From assembly GCF_027887165.1 (NCBI RefSeq), contig NC_077227.1, positions 82,291,430 to 82,355,429 of the forward strand: a DNA stretch of 64,000 nt, in the 5' to 3' direction. The notes beneath the pieces are model-generated. The model was not told the DNA's origin. It did not search any database and worked only from the letters and a program-made list of their open reading frames with translations. Positions within the stretch are counted from its first letter, which is position 1. Every line of letters begins with the position of its first letter. Shown here piece by piece: positions 1 through 12,688 of this stretch. This stretch comes from Monodelphis domestica (lineage: Eukaryota; Chordata; Mammalia; Didelphimorphia; Didelphidae). The position numbers were made by a program, and so were the translations under genes.

Positions 1-1019
1 TATCCCATATATTGTCAAATTTTTGCTCCAGATATTTTTGCTCAACTGTTTTTGTTACAAAGGAGTGAGTGTTCAGTGTGAGGATTGGGGATGGGAATTT
101 ACTGTGATGTAATGTTTTTAAAATTTCTTCTTTAGTATTCTTTTTCCTGAGTTATAATTTGTTGCCTTTCTTATTAAATTGCACACTTGATTCATTAGTC
201 CTTTATTTTTTATCTTTAACATGCTCAAAGATATAGACTATTTCAGTTATATTCAATAACTGTTGCTTCACTGCTATCATTCTTTTTGCTGTAATTATTC
301 ACTGATTTTGTAGTTTGTTCTTTGACCCATTCCATTTTTGAATAGTTGTAATTATAGGAAGTTTGCCCTACATAGGGCCAAACAGAAGGAGTCTTATCTT
401 TTCTATAACAGCCCTACAGATTCTTGAAGATGGTTATCTTATCCTCTTAAGTCTCTTACAGTTTAAATATCCTCATTTCTATTCACTGATCCTCATATGA
501 CATGACCAAAGTGCTCTGGGTAAGAGCATCCATCACCTGGTGGTTTTCTCTAAACTTGGGCAGATGATAGATGTTAGACATCTGTATTTAAAGCTTGCTT
601 AGTAGGACCTTGCATTCTCCTGACCACAGCCTTCAAGAACCCAGGATCATTTGGGTCTAGCACAGTGAGGTGCCAGGGCATGCATGACACCAAATAGTGA
701 AGATACCAGTCCTATTCTTAACGATCCAGGAGTTTACAAACCAGTATTTGCAAATTATCTCTGTATTGTATAACTGGATGAACAAATGAATGATAAAACT
801 TAACAAATGCTTACTATGTGTCAGATCCAAGGCTGAAGGTCCTACATCCTAATCAGGAGACAATACTTAGAGTAATGGACAAGAAGGGATATTTTAGTCT
901 AAGTCACAGGAATGGTGAATACAAGAACAGGACAGTTGATTGTCATGTCCTTTCTAGAAGCAATGATATTGATTTGATTACTGATCCCAGAGTAGAGAGG
1001 TGTAAAGTGGAGATGAAAG
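1..1019. other. Intergenic, nothing recognised
   Basis: AT-rich sequence downstream of CEP55. A short L2-like ACAAATGCTTACTATGTGTC lies near 803. No exon or RNA gene is supported. In human the next gene on this side is FFAR4, but no trace of it is seen. Confidence 0.5.
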
Positions 1020-1560
1020 AGCAAAGGAATTGTGAACTGATTCAACCATTTTGGAGAACAATCTGGAATTATGCCCATGACCCTGTGTATGCTTGTTAAT
1101 CTAGCAATTCCACTATTAGGTTTGTTTCCTAAGGTGATCGGGCAAAAAGAAAAAGAACTAGGCAGCTAGGTGGCTCAGTGAATAAAAGAATTAGGCTGAA
1201 GACAGGAGATCCTGAGTCCCAGATCTGGTCCCAGATACTTCCTAGCTGTATGACCCTGGGCATAGTCACTTAACCCCAATTGTCCAGCCGTTACTGCTCT
1301 TCTACCTTAGAACTGATACTTATTCTAAGACAGAATTTTGAGAAAAGAGGAAAAGCTATATGTTCTAAAATATTTATAGCAGCTTTCTTTATGTTGGCAA
1401 AGAACTGGAAATTGAGGGGATGCCCAAACAAGTTGTGGCATGTTTGTGATAGAATACTACTGAACTGTAAGAAATGAAGAGCAAGTGAATTTGAAAAAAC
1501 ATGTAAAGATCTACCTGAATTATGAAAATTAAATGAGAACCAAGATAATATCATATACAG
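1020..1560 (+). mobile_element. L1 3' fragment split by a SINE
   Basis: The coding block NCELIQPFWRTIWNYA (1026-1073) is the L1 ORF2 C-terminus. After a SINE at 1160-1340 the L1 resumes with AAAATATTTATAGCAGC and TTGGCAAAGAACTGGAAATT. Confidence 0.8.
1160..1340 (+). mobile_element. SINE1-type tRNA-derived SINE
   Basis: Starts GGCAGCTAGGTGGCTCAGTG, the tRNA-related head of the commonest marsupial SINE, and ends near TTCTAAGACAGAA. Inserted in an L1. Confidence 0.85.
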
Positions 1561-2567
1561 CAACAGAAATACTGTGTGAAAAATAACTTGTGTATGTCAA
1601 ATGCTGTCTTTTCTAGGAGGAATAGAGGGAGACACCTGGGAACTTTACAAATAAACAACAAGACAGAGGAATTAATTAGGTAAAGAAATGAGAAAGGGGA
1701 AGGTCCCTTAGCAATAAGCAATAAGCAATAGTTGTAAGAGTGGATTGTGGAGAAAAGAGGACATTCACAGTGGTGGAAGGCTGAGACCTGGGGAGCCTCA
1801 GGCCCATGAGGGATGGGGAGATATTCCAAATATCTGAGGAAATCAAGCAACCACAGGCAGCTGATTAGAAGAGTGCCCTGTTGTATTGATGGACATAGGG
1901 AAAGGAATCATGGTGGGTTACTAGTTGGATGAATGAGGCATATGTGAGTATCAGAGTATGATGTGTGCCTCAGTGGATCTTGTGATTAATGGGATGTCCT
2001 AATTTGCTGTCTACAGGGAAGATGAGCCACGTTATCATGTCTCACTGTAGAACATGGGCGTGGAATGTAGAATTAGGTAAGACTGTCCTGAAGTTCTGGC
2101 CCTTGACTGTCATCAGGGATGAAACATTCTCTTTTTGCTCATCTTTGCTTTGGTGGAATGACCTGGAATTCAGTCAGTCTTGGGTAACTAATTATCCACA
2201 AATTACTTAATACTGTGGGGAAGTTGTCACATAATGGATGGGCTTCCCAGAAGTAACTGATTTCTCTCTTCAAAGTCATGTTAAGCTTCCAATTTATTTC
2301 TTTTTGCACACCACAGAAGGTCATAGGCTGGTGGTTCTAGGCAAAGTGGCTCATTCCTAGTTCTTGATCATCTAATAATTGAAAGAAAATACAATAGAGA
2401 TTCCAAGTCCCTGGGATAGTTAACTCCCAAAAGCAGCGCCTTATCCTTTGATGGATCACACTCCCAAAGGAACCCTAGCCTGACACTGCTTTGGGTTCAG
2501 CCTTTCCTAGAGGTAGCATGAGCCAGAGGAAAAGACAAGATGGGAGGAAAAAGACGAAAATAAAGTG

Positions 2568-2990
2568 GGTGCTCTTCAGCTGGGGAATGACAGACCAAAT
2601 TGTGATTCATCAGCGACATGGAATATTGCACCATTTGTTATTGCCGTTCAGTTGAATCTGACTTCATGACCCTGCAGACCAGGCTGTCCATGGGGTTTTC
2701 TTGGCAAAGATACTGGAGTGGTTTACCATTTCCTCCTCCAAGGGATTAAGGCAGACAGATTAAGTGACTTGCCCAAGGTCTGAGGCTGGATTTGAACTCA
2801 GGTCTTCTTGACTCCAGCCCTGGCATTCTATCCATATCCAGTAAGCCATGTAGCTGCTCTGTTATTCCACCACAAGGAATGACGAGTATGAGGAATTATG
2901 TAAACATGAGAAGCCTGCTATCAAATGATTTAGAATGAAGGAAACATTAACAAGGGAAAAAGATACACCACAAAAACAACACTGAGGCAG
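2568..2990 (+). mobile_element. L1 3' fragment split by a SINE
   Basis: CTGGGGAATGACAGACCAAA is the L1 NGEWLNK-coding region. A minus-strand SINE interrupts it at 2634-2862, and L1-like sequence follows (ACAAGGAATGACGAGTATG). Flanks TATTGCACCA and TATTCCACCA are the insertion's target duplication. Confidence 0.65.
2634..2862 (-). mobile_element. RTE-tailed tRNA-derived SINE
   Basis: The antisense tail CTTGGCAAAGATACTGGAGTGG is RTE-derived. The head at the right (GCCATGTAGCTGCTC) is tRNA-related. Inserted in L1 with near-identical ten-base flanks. Confidence 0.8.
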
Positions 2991-4711
2991 CCAAACTCCT
3001 GTTAATTGTGATGACCGCTGCCTAGAGATCAGATACTGAAATGTCATTTTTGGTAGAGGGAGCGGATACAGGAACGTCATATAGCATTCACAGTCAGACA
3101 TGGTTGTTTTGTTGTTCAGGCTAATTTTTATTTTTTATGAGAGGGGTCATTGTGGTAGGGGCGTATGAGGAAATGATTATGAAATAAAAAAACAGATGGG
3201 GTTGGCTTCTAATACAAACAGCAAGAGGCACTAACTCAATGATAGTGAAAAACGGCTTACACTCTTGTCCATTTTGATTTTCTTTGCTCTAAGTGGAGAT
3301 AATAATGCTTGTCTTACCTACTTCCTAAGAGTGCTGCAACAATAAAACGGCAGTAGTGAAGTTTCTTTTCATAAAGTTAACAGTACTATTCTTTTGGCGA
3401 TGAGCAGAAACAGTTCCCAAATGAGTTCTGCGTACATCACCTCATTTATCTTCATAACAACCATAGGCAGCACCAGCATTGTTGTCCCCACTTTACACAT
3501 GGAAGTGCTTCTAGGGAGGAAATGACAAAGTGATAGATCCAGGACTGTCTTCTGACTCCAGACACTGTGGTGGAACCCGCTCAGTGAATACAATTGTGAT
3601 TTGATTTTGTGTCCCCTGCCTTCCCAAAGAACTGCCTTGGTAAAAAGTATTACTGTGTGTGTGCGTTGTCAAACCCTTCCCTTCTGGCTTGGAATCCATA
3701 CTAAGTATCAGTTCCACGGCAGAAGGGCAGTAAGGGCTAGGAGATGGGGTTAAGTGACTTGCCCAGGGTCCCACAGCTAGAAAGTATCTGACACCAGATC
3801 TGAACCCAGGACCTCCCATCTCTAGGCCTGGCTCCCAAACTACTGAGCCACCCTGCTGCCTCCATCACTGTGTTTTGTAGAACAGTGAAGGAATGGCGTG
3901 TGAGCAGGACAATCTAACTGGAACAGAAGGTTTGTGAGGAGCCGTAGATAATGTCAGGAAGTTAGGTTAGGGATGGATTATGAAGGCTCCAAATGGCAGG
4001 CTAAGCAATTTAGACATCTCACAGATGACAGAGAATCTTTTGTCTCAAATATTAACACTTTCAAAGCTGTATGTAAGTAGCGAGGGCTGAATTAGCTGTG
4101 TAACCAAGTTATTTCCTATCTGTAAAAGAAAGTTTAGATCAGAGAGGTCAAAGACAACTCACAACCCTAGAGGGTGGCATAAATCAGATTAAAGTATAAT
4201 TGGGAAATATTTAACAAAATAAATAAAAAAGAACATAGTTAATATGTGATTTTCTAAGTTCATATGTGGCCCGCAGGGATGCTCATGCATATTTTAGTTT
4301 GACACCAGCGATTCAGATGATCTCTAATGTCCAAATCTAACATTTGATGATTCTATTAACTGCCCTTCCAGGCCCTTTATACACAGAATAAAAATCTGCT
4401 TGAGTTTTGATTTTAGGAAAAATTTTGCTTCTGCCAGTGAATCTCTGTGTTTTCATCAGTAAAAAACAAAACTATAGAACAGGTTCCTTTGTCTTAGTGT
4501 ATAGAAAACTTGGACCCGAAGTGTCATAACCTATTCACTTCAGGCACCCAAAAAGCATCTCTTTTGCTTCTTCATATGACTTCTACATTCTGAATATTAA
4601 AATGTTTTATTTTTTACTGTTGATCTGTAATCCATCTCCATTTGTTTCAGTTCAAGAAGGCTACAAATACTTTGTCTAGTAATCTACCTTCATATGTATA
4701 CTGTGCACATA
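2991..4711. other. Intergenic, mostly unassigned
   Basis: Apart from the SINE at 3671-3862, I see only weak MIR/L2-like text (3400-3560 and 3890-4010). No coding exon is supported. Confidence 0.45.
3671..3862 (-). mobile_element. SINE1-type SINE
   Basis: CCCTTCCCTTCTGGCTTGG at the left and ACTGAGCCACCCTGCTGCCT at the right mark a nearly complete antisense copy. Confidence 0.85.
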
Positions 4712-4729
4712 AAAACTTATTTAAATTAT

Positions 4730-4735
4730 TTTATT
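4730..4735 (-). terminator. Candidate distal poly(A) signal of CEP55
   Basis: A minus-strand AATAAA lies about 950 nt after the stop codon, followed by a T/G-rich stretch. A second AATAAA is at 4844-4839. The distance suits the human 3' UTR length. Confidence 0.4.
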
Positions 4736-5332
4736 CATTTCTTTTATATTATTATGAACAATAGCCCAGTGTCAAGAATTTTAGAAAACAAAAAATGTAA
4801 AAACATTTAGTTTATATTAACAGTATGTATAAAAAATATTTATTCTGAAAAGTTACCTGATATTTACATTTCCCAAATTTAAGCTATAGACTATAGAAAT
4901 GTCAAAAAAATAAATAAAATATTTCTGGTTCAAATGAGAGGTCTAGATGCTTTTGGTAGAAGTAGTTTTAATTTTTTGGAGGACCAACATATGTTATTGG
5001 AAGTCTGCTGAAATCTCTTTCCAGTAAATGTGAAAGTAAACATCATGGGCAGCTGCTTATTGGTAACTCTGGTCTATGCAGGTAGTCTCGGCTGTATGCT
5101 CTGAACATGGCTGAGATAGAAGGCATATCAACGAGCAACAAAAACTCGGCACTTCTGACTTTTCCAATTACTAGGCTATGGTAGCAAGTAAAAATACTAA
5201 AAAATGCCAGTGCAATTTTTTTTTAAAGGACACATGAAGCAGTATAGTAGGTTTGTAAGTGCTTGGACCAAAAGATAAAATATCTCTAGTTCATTGTGAC
5301 TGATTTTCTACCAAGTTCTTTCCAGTGTTCAT

Positions 5333-5338
5333 TTTATT
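5333..5338 (-). terminator. Candidate proximal poly(A) signal of CEP55
   Basis: A minus-strand AATAAA lies 345 nt beyond the stop codon. Use of this site would give a short 3' UTR; no strong GT-rich downstream element is visible. Confidence 0.25.
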
Positions 5339-5682
5339 GCACCTTTGAACATAAAATTTTTGGTGTGTGAGCACTAAAAATAATCTGAAATCTATGCATT
5401 TCCATTTCCCAAATTAATATTTTATAGTGCAAAATGTCAGTCATCTTGATATACATATTCAGAAAATCCTATTATTTCTAACTTGCCTAGATGATGCATG
5501 AGCCCTGGGAAATAGAAAGTTGCCAGGAAAGTACAATGATTGACTCTTCAGCTGGAATCTGAAAGGCAGGTGGGCAGGCAGCTTCTTCTGTGGCTTTAAA
5601 TGAAATGTGTAGTTCAAAGTGTCCATAAGCTAATGTAAATACAGTATTGTGTTTTTGAAGCATAAATATAAGTATCACCTTG

Positions 5683-5880
5683 CTAATTGTCACAGAAATC
5701 AATATGAGCTAACAGTTCTCTGTGCTGACTCGTTGGGTACTGCGCTTTACATTTGGGGCACTCTAGGAAGCTCTCATCTAACAAAGTAGAACGCTTTGGT
5801 GAATTAGTTTTTAACTTATCTTCGTGCTCTCCTTGGAAAAGATCAGATGACTCTATGCGGACATAATCCTGGAGTTGTTT
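5683..5880 (-). CDS. CEP55: CEP55 exon 9, terminal coding exon with zinc finger
   Basis: The acceptor is TTTTTTCAG before 5880, and the TAG stop is at 5685-5683. The exon encodes 65 residues. Its end, ECPKCKAQYP followed by H and C ligands, is the ubiquitin-binding zinc finger that helps bring CEP55 to the midbody. Human S425 is matched by S424 (SPK), and the PLK1 site S436 by S434 (DES). The second human SP site, S428-P, has no proline here. Confidence 0.95.
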   Translation of the reverse strand, partial: KQLQDYVRIESSDLFQGEHEDKLKTNSPKRSTLLDESFLECPKCKAQYPTSQHRELLAHIDFCDN

Positions 5881-8800
5881 CTGAAAAAAGAAATTTTTAT
5901 TTGAAGCCACTGTGCATAAAAATACAATGGTAGGTGGGCTTATAGCTGTCAGTAAACACCTTTATTCCTAAAGATGGATTTTCTTGTGAACCTTCTATCT
6001 CCTTCCCCTTCATGGCACCATAATGATGATGCCCTTGATAGCAGGGGCACCAGTCACCCCATAAAGACTTGATGTTGGATATCATCATTATAATTAAATT
6101 CTTATCTATAACCAATTCCGTACCGCCCCCCCCCCCCATCCCCAGGTCAGCATCTATAAATGATGTAATTTGCAAAGTGAATTCAGTCTGGAAGACTGAG
6201 CAAGAGAATACAGACTGGAATGTCTGTATATATATATAAATATATAAAAGTGAGGGTAACACAGAAGATGCACAGAGCACTTGTAAACCAAAAACCCTGT
6301 CCTTTTATCATTTCCTCTGAGGAGTTTAGAGGGTTCTTTAAACTTTAAAACTCTAAACCAATGTTTAAGGTACTCTGTGAAGATGCTAGATGGGACAGAT
6401 GCAAAAAGAAGTATAGAGAAGGACTGATAGATGACCTGAGACATTCTGAATTTTAAATTTAAAAAATTAGATTTTAAAAAGCACCTACTCTTGAACTGAA
6501 AAATAATAGATTTCATTTTAAGAATGTTAAAATCGGTTATATACCAGATATTGGGGTAAAGAGAAGAGATAAGCAGAGAGACTAGGCACTTTTGTAAGAC
6601 CATGTCTTGTCAGAAAGTTGGCATTTTAGTTGTAGAAAATTTACAAGGTTAAAAATAGGGAAAACCAAGTGTTTTTAGTGATGTAGATTAGGATTCTCTT
6701 TTTCTTATCTAATAGGCCACCAAAATGTATGAATGGAAGCACCAAAATGAACTATTTTCATCTGTTATGGCTGTGGGTTACAGTCTTCATATTACAAAAT
6801 ACTATACAATATCTCATTCAAAAAAAGTTAAGACTATTAGATTTAATTTAGATTTATTTAATTATATTAACTTCAATTTAATTTTCTAGTACTCACCATC
6901 CACCACAATGGTCTTTACACACTAGTTACTTAATAAAATGCATGCTGAACAAATGAAATCAAAACCCTAACTCAAAACCATGTATTTAACTGTGTGACAT
7001 TGGGCAAATAACTTTCTCTCTCTGGGGAGGATCATAAGATCCAGACAGAGAATGGGTTCTGGGGCTATTTCATCCATTCCCTCATTTCAGGGTTGAGCAA
7101 ATTAAGATCTAAAAAGATATCAACTTGCCCGACATCACAGAGCTGCTCAGTGGCAAAGCTGGAATTTAAGCCCAGGTTTTGCTGACTTTGGGTCCAACAC
7201 TTAATATTCCCTCTGGCTCTCAAGTTTTATGAATCTACAATCACAAAACATCTCTCTAGTGAATACAGTCAACTCTGTTATAGCACTTATTTTGAAAATG
7301 TGAATTTGTTCCCAAGCAATTATTAGGTAACAATTTGAGCAGAAAGTGAATGTTGAGTTTACTTATATTCAGTTGCATGCTGAAGAAACAGCAAGGATGC
7401 AGAAAACTACACTACTTCACAGTTACTCAATAACTGCAACCTTTTTGACTCCTAATTTTACAAGAAAACTCAAGATTTTTTTCAAGATGAATTGCCATAT
7501 TTATTGCACATTTTCAGATACAGTAGCTGTGGATAAAGGAGGGCTGGTCCTGGTCTGTACCCAAATACTCTACCTTGACTAAACTGTCCCACCTCCCCAC
7601 AGCCATGGCTGAGAGCTGTGACTGGATTTGCTGGCCTGCTGAGATTGCTCCCACACCTCTAACAGTGGATTTTGTAGGTCCAGGTCTGATGGGAAAAGGG
7701 GTCCACAAAGAGCAGTAGCCCAAGCCTGGAGACGCACCGCTATTTGTCATGGTACAGTGCTGCTGTTTTTATTAGATCTCCATCTTCTTTTTAATGGGTC
7801 ACTGACAAAGTTTTTAGTGTTGTGCTCCTAAGCTCACTTCCCATAAGCCTCAGGAGTTTTTGCTGAGCAATTTTGCAGTGTGGGTGATTTTTAGGAGCTC
7901 ATTATAGCAAACTGACTATGTAAACTTCTTATTTAGAAATTACAATTGGGTTTCTTGAGTTTATTTTCTTTTTTCCTCTATAATTATTTTTGCTTTTAAT
8001 CTTCACAGAACTCAAGAAATATTTTGGTATATTTTCATTATCTGTTAAAAAAAGTTTTGTGATTTTTTTCAATATATGAAATAAAGTATACACATGCTTG
8101 TGTAACATTGTTAATTGATTCCTTGAAAAACATGACTGTTAGTATCAGGGAGGCAGTTACAGCTGCTCAAGTGGAGACCAGAGCCTGAGTCACACTGGTG
8201 TCAAGCCTTTGGACATTATCATGGAAGTTGGCAATGTTAGAGTAGGGTGCAATGCATCATGTCTAAAATGACAAGCATTGTGAAACAATGCTAGCTGAGG
8301 CAGTGCTCTGCACACCCAAAAGAAAGATCAATACATACCTACCTACCAACATACATACATCTCTATCTATTTATATCAATAGGTATAAATAATACACACA
8401 CACACACACACAGATTTACAGGCAACCTCCAACTTAAAGTTCCCAGTCTAGTCCATAAAAATCTCTGATGTCACAATGTAGCTGAAATACAATACTAATA
8501 GTACTATTTGAAACATTCCTCTAAGGAAATGCATTCTGAGTTCTTATTGGGAGGTTTGAAATCTCTCCTAATTAAGAGGTTCTCTCAGTAGAAGCATCAG
8601 AGAAGTCATGTATAAAGTGTATGTTCCTGGATATTAACAATCTTTCAATTTTTCTATATAGGAAAAGGCATTTCTCGAAAATGTCTTGAATTGTAGAACA
8701 AAAGATAGCTGTGTACAAAGAAGTGTGGGCTCTGGGCTTACCTGCAAGGATTCTTTCCTCCCAGCTTTTGAGATTACCATTCAAAATGAAATCTGAGCTT

Positions 8801-11800
8801 TAAGTACTCAAGACTTACCAAAGGCTCCAACCGTGTTATTTGTTCCCTTGCTCTTCTTAGCTCCTTAAGAACCTTATGCAATTGATGCTGCATGTTCTGT
8901 CGATCAAGTTTTTCATTTTCAAAATCTAAAGTACAAGCCTGGATCTGGTAAACCCCAAAGACAGATAATTATAGTTACAAATATTACTGAAGGCATAATT
9001 ACCATATAATTTCCTTGCTGTATAACCACATAACTGATAAAGCATTTGTCATTTACAAATAGTTTTAAGAAAATCAGATAACTTAAGCTCCAATTAGTGA
9101 AAACTATATCATATATAAGGAGGAAGACAACTGACTGCTTGATTTAGGGATGGGGAGAGAAAAAAAATATATATCCACTTCTTCTTGGTGAGCTTACTTC
9201 TGCTCCCCTACTTCTAAACAGTCCCAAAGTGATTTTTCTCCTAGCTGTTCCTTTCTATTTTTCTTTCTTTAGGCACACAAATTCCAAGTGACCTGATATG
9301 CAGGTGGGAATTGTCAGGGTGGTTCACTTGGGAAAGACTGGACAATCAAATCAACAAGTGTTACATAAAAAGAAAATAGCTACTTTATATTTATATATGA
9401 GACTTTATCTATAAATTTAAAAAAATATATATGTAAATAAAGTGGCTACTATGTGCCAGGCACTGTGCTAAGTGCTACAGTGTTAGGAAAAATGTATGTG
9501 ATTGGTCTTTGTGAAATTTAGGATGAAGGGAATTATTTTAGTTCCTTTTTCTCTACCTCAAACTTCGAGAGGAAAACCACGCTGCTCTTAACAGTCATGT
9601 ATTTTCCCCCCCTAGGATTATCCCTAATTTGGAATTTGTAAAGAATTGAAAACTAGGAATACCTGCCCCAGTAGATGTCTTTAAAGAAATTTTTGCTTCT
9701 ATTTGACATTCCAAGGCAGCTCCATCAGGAACATTTCCCAAGATAACTAGTGAGGCAGATGGAGCAGAAATTCCCATCTACTTATATGGGCCACTGCTAA
9801 ACATTGGGCTTTCTCTCAAGCTAGCCCAAGGGATAGATAATTGGTTTGGTCTAGTTAAAAATTTTAAACATTTCTTATGTGTTTTGTAATAATTATCCAT
9901 GTGATATTGTAAACATAAAGAAACCTCTATTCTTCAAAGATAAATTCATGTTAAAAAGAATATACAATGAATACCTGTTGTTCCAATAAAGCCACCTTTG
10001 TGTGTTCTTCCTGTTGCTTTAGCAGAGATGTGTAGAGAAATTGGACCTACCACAGAGAGAAGAACTATATTATAACAACAGATATTTCATCCCTTTCAGG
10101 GATCTGAATTCATGCACGAGCCAAAGGGGACTCCCCCATTTGTCTATGGAGAGTCATGTGAATTTGGCCTAAGAAATCAGCTATTCTATTTTGCTATTCT
10201 AATTCATTGTTCTGACTATAATTTGGGGGATAAGGAAGATGGTGGGGAGAAGGATTAAGAAGGTGGTAGGGAGGAGGGGATGAGTCACAAAACAGGAAGG
10301 AAGCTGATGACTAGCAGCCACCACTACCACTTAACACCAACAGGAAACGGCATCTATAAGGAAAAAGATTGAATCTGGAGAGGCCCTGGGTTCAAATACT
10401 ACCTGTGATGCTCTTGCCCTGGATGGCGTAGGGCAAGTCTCCTGGACTTCAATTTCCTCATTTGTAAAATGTGGACCATGTGGCCCCTGAGGTCTACTTT
10501 TCAGCTCTGGGACTAGGATTCTCCCCCTCTCCTCCTATCTTTTACTGCTTGTCTCAATCAATACTCTCTAAGGGTGTTGACTAGAAAAAGTGGGCTGTGG
10601 AGCAGTGTGGTTCCCTCAGCCCTGGTGAAGGCAGATCCCTCACTCACAATTACAGAGATATTTCAAATAGCACCACTACCATCATTCCCAAGCAGGCAGA
10701 CCTGCTTGGTTGAGGGGAAGGCTCCTCCCTTTCCAATTTATTGTCTCTGAAGGGTTTTTTTTTTTAAGTTGGTTTTGTATTCTTAGTGAATCTCTACTGT
10801 AAAATGTGAGCCAGTTAAGGCTGAGAAGCATGTCTCATCACAAACACCAAAGCAAGCTACCTTAATTCAACTAAGTAGTCTTAGCCCAGGCTGGAAATAA
10901 TGGAGCCAGACAAATGCCCGTCAGACACAAATGCCATTAAGGTCATGGAATATCTAACTGTTGGTCTGTTAGAAAGCCATAGAGGGCTCACCTGAGATAA
11001 AAGCTCTTCAGACCTTTTTTTTTCTTCTTCAAGTTTCTCTCTGGAAATTTCATTCTCTTTCTTTAGCTTCAGTATTTTCTCCATTTTGTATTTGTTATCT
11101 TCCAAATGTTGTACATCAGCCTCTCTTTGAGAAGTTAAGAGATTATTTAAATCTAGAACTTCTTTCTTGGCTTCTTCATATTTCCTTCGAAATTCATTAA
11201 GTTCAAAACTCAGGTGCGTTACAGTTTGTTGTTCAATCTCTAGTTTCTTCTTGATATTCATCAAGAGATGATTGTAATATTTTTGCTTCTCTTCATGAAG
11301 ATAGCCTAATACAAGGGACAGTAAGGAATATCATATTTTAGCCAACAAATTTAGTCCCAAAACATTGGCTGGGAAGCAAATTACTACAAATCACATTATC
11401 CCACTGACTTCTTTTATAACTATGGAGATTATTTCCACAAGTTTTCACAACCAAAACAAAATTAAAATCACACTTGAAAAGACAAACTTTTAGGAAAATG
11501 GAAGCTAGGAAATGACCTAGTTAGTGGAAGGTTAGTGCATAATTCTTGCTAAGGTCTGATAAGCTTTCTCTCCATACATAATGTAAAACACCCCTAAACA
11601 TCTTCTATCTGGTATGCTTAGGACAACTACTGACCCATCTTTATAAGGCATCCTGAAGTTAATATACAAATCATATAGGCAGATGATAGTGTGAGTATTC
11701 ATATTGTTTCCCTCTGTTAGCTCCAAAGGTATAAGTATAGTATAGTGGATAGAGTATTAGACTTACAGACAGGAAGACCTGAGTCTGAATCTCATCTTGG

Positions 11801-12642
11801 ACATTTATTCGGTACTCTTGGGCAAGTCACCTAACCTCTTTGGGCCTCAGTTTCCTCATCTGTAAAATGAGAGGATTGGACTTATTGACCTCCAAGGCCC
11901 CTTCCAGTTCTAAACTTAGTTATTAGGACTAGCTCCTCAAGGCAAACTTTTTCATTTTTGTCTTTGTATCCCCATTGCTTAGCACAGTGCCTAGCACATT
12001 TATGTGTACGACAGGTGAATCTGGGGCATGAGAGGGAGAAGAACTTTTTCTCTTTACTGAATCCTCCCTTATTGCCCCACTACTCAACTTTCTCCCTTGC
12101 ACAAATATTCACATGAAGTCAGATCTGGGAATGGGAAAAGGAAAAAAAAGTCATTTTAGACCTCAGAAAACTCCTTTCTCTAATTCTACTGAAAGTAAGC
12201 TCTCTCTTAGTCCAAGCTGCTTGGGGAAGTGGGAGTTAATTCATTATTCCATTTCCTTTTATCTTGCCAGCTTCCTGTCAGGAGCATGACATAACAAGAT
12301 TACCTGGTCTCATCTTGGACCCTGTTTGAAATAGGGCAACTCTTTGTAAAAAGAGAGAAGACTATGTCACCCTGAGCCAAGAATACCAGTGCCTTATCCT
12401 AGTTCTCAAGACCTGAAGCCCCCTATAAACCAGAGACTCTCCAAACACCTAAGTAACCAAGTACTCCCTGGCAGAGGAGGAGGAGTCCCTCCTCCAGGCT
12501 TTCCCCTGGAATATGGATCTAAGGATCTTCCCATGGGCTTCTAATAGCTTCTTGCTCTTCTCAGGTCCTCACTTCCAACCACAAGAAGGCAGTCAAATTC
12601 ATTAACAGTTAGTTAAACTAGGTCAAATCACTAATGCCTTTT

Positions 12643-12688
<46 letters not shown>

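Larger units (their letters stand above)
4712..5682 (-). other. CEP55: CEP55 3' UTR, probable
   Basis: This is unique AT-rich sequence with no recognisable transposon directly after the stop codon. Its length would fit the roughly 1 kb human 3' UTR. The 3' end is inferred from poly(A) signals, not seen directly. Confidence 0.4.

Noticed and set aside
6154-6603. Minus-strand open frame of 149 codons in CEP55 intron 8
   Set aside because: It contains a poly-Tyr/Ile run from an AT microsatellite and has no family resemblance or splice support.
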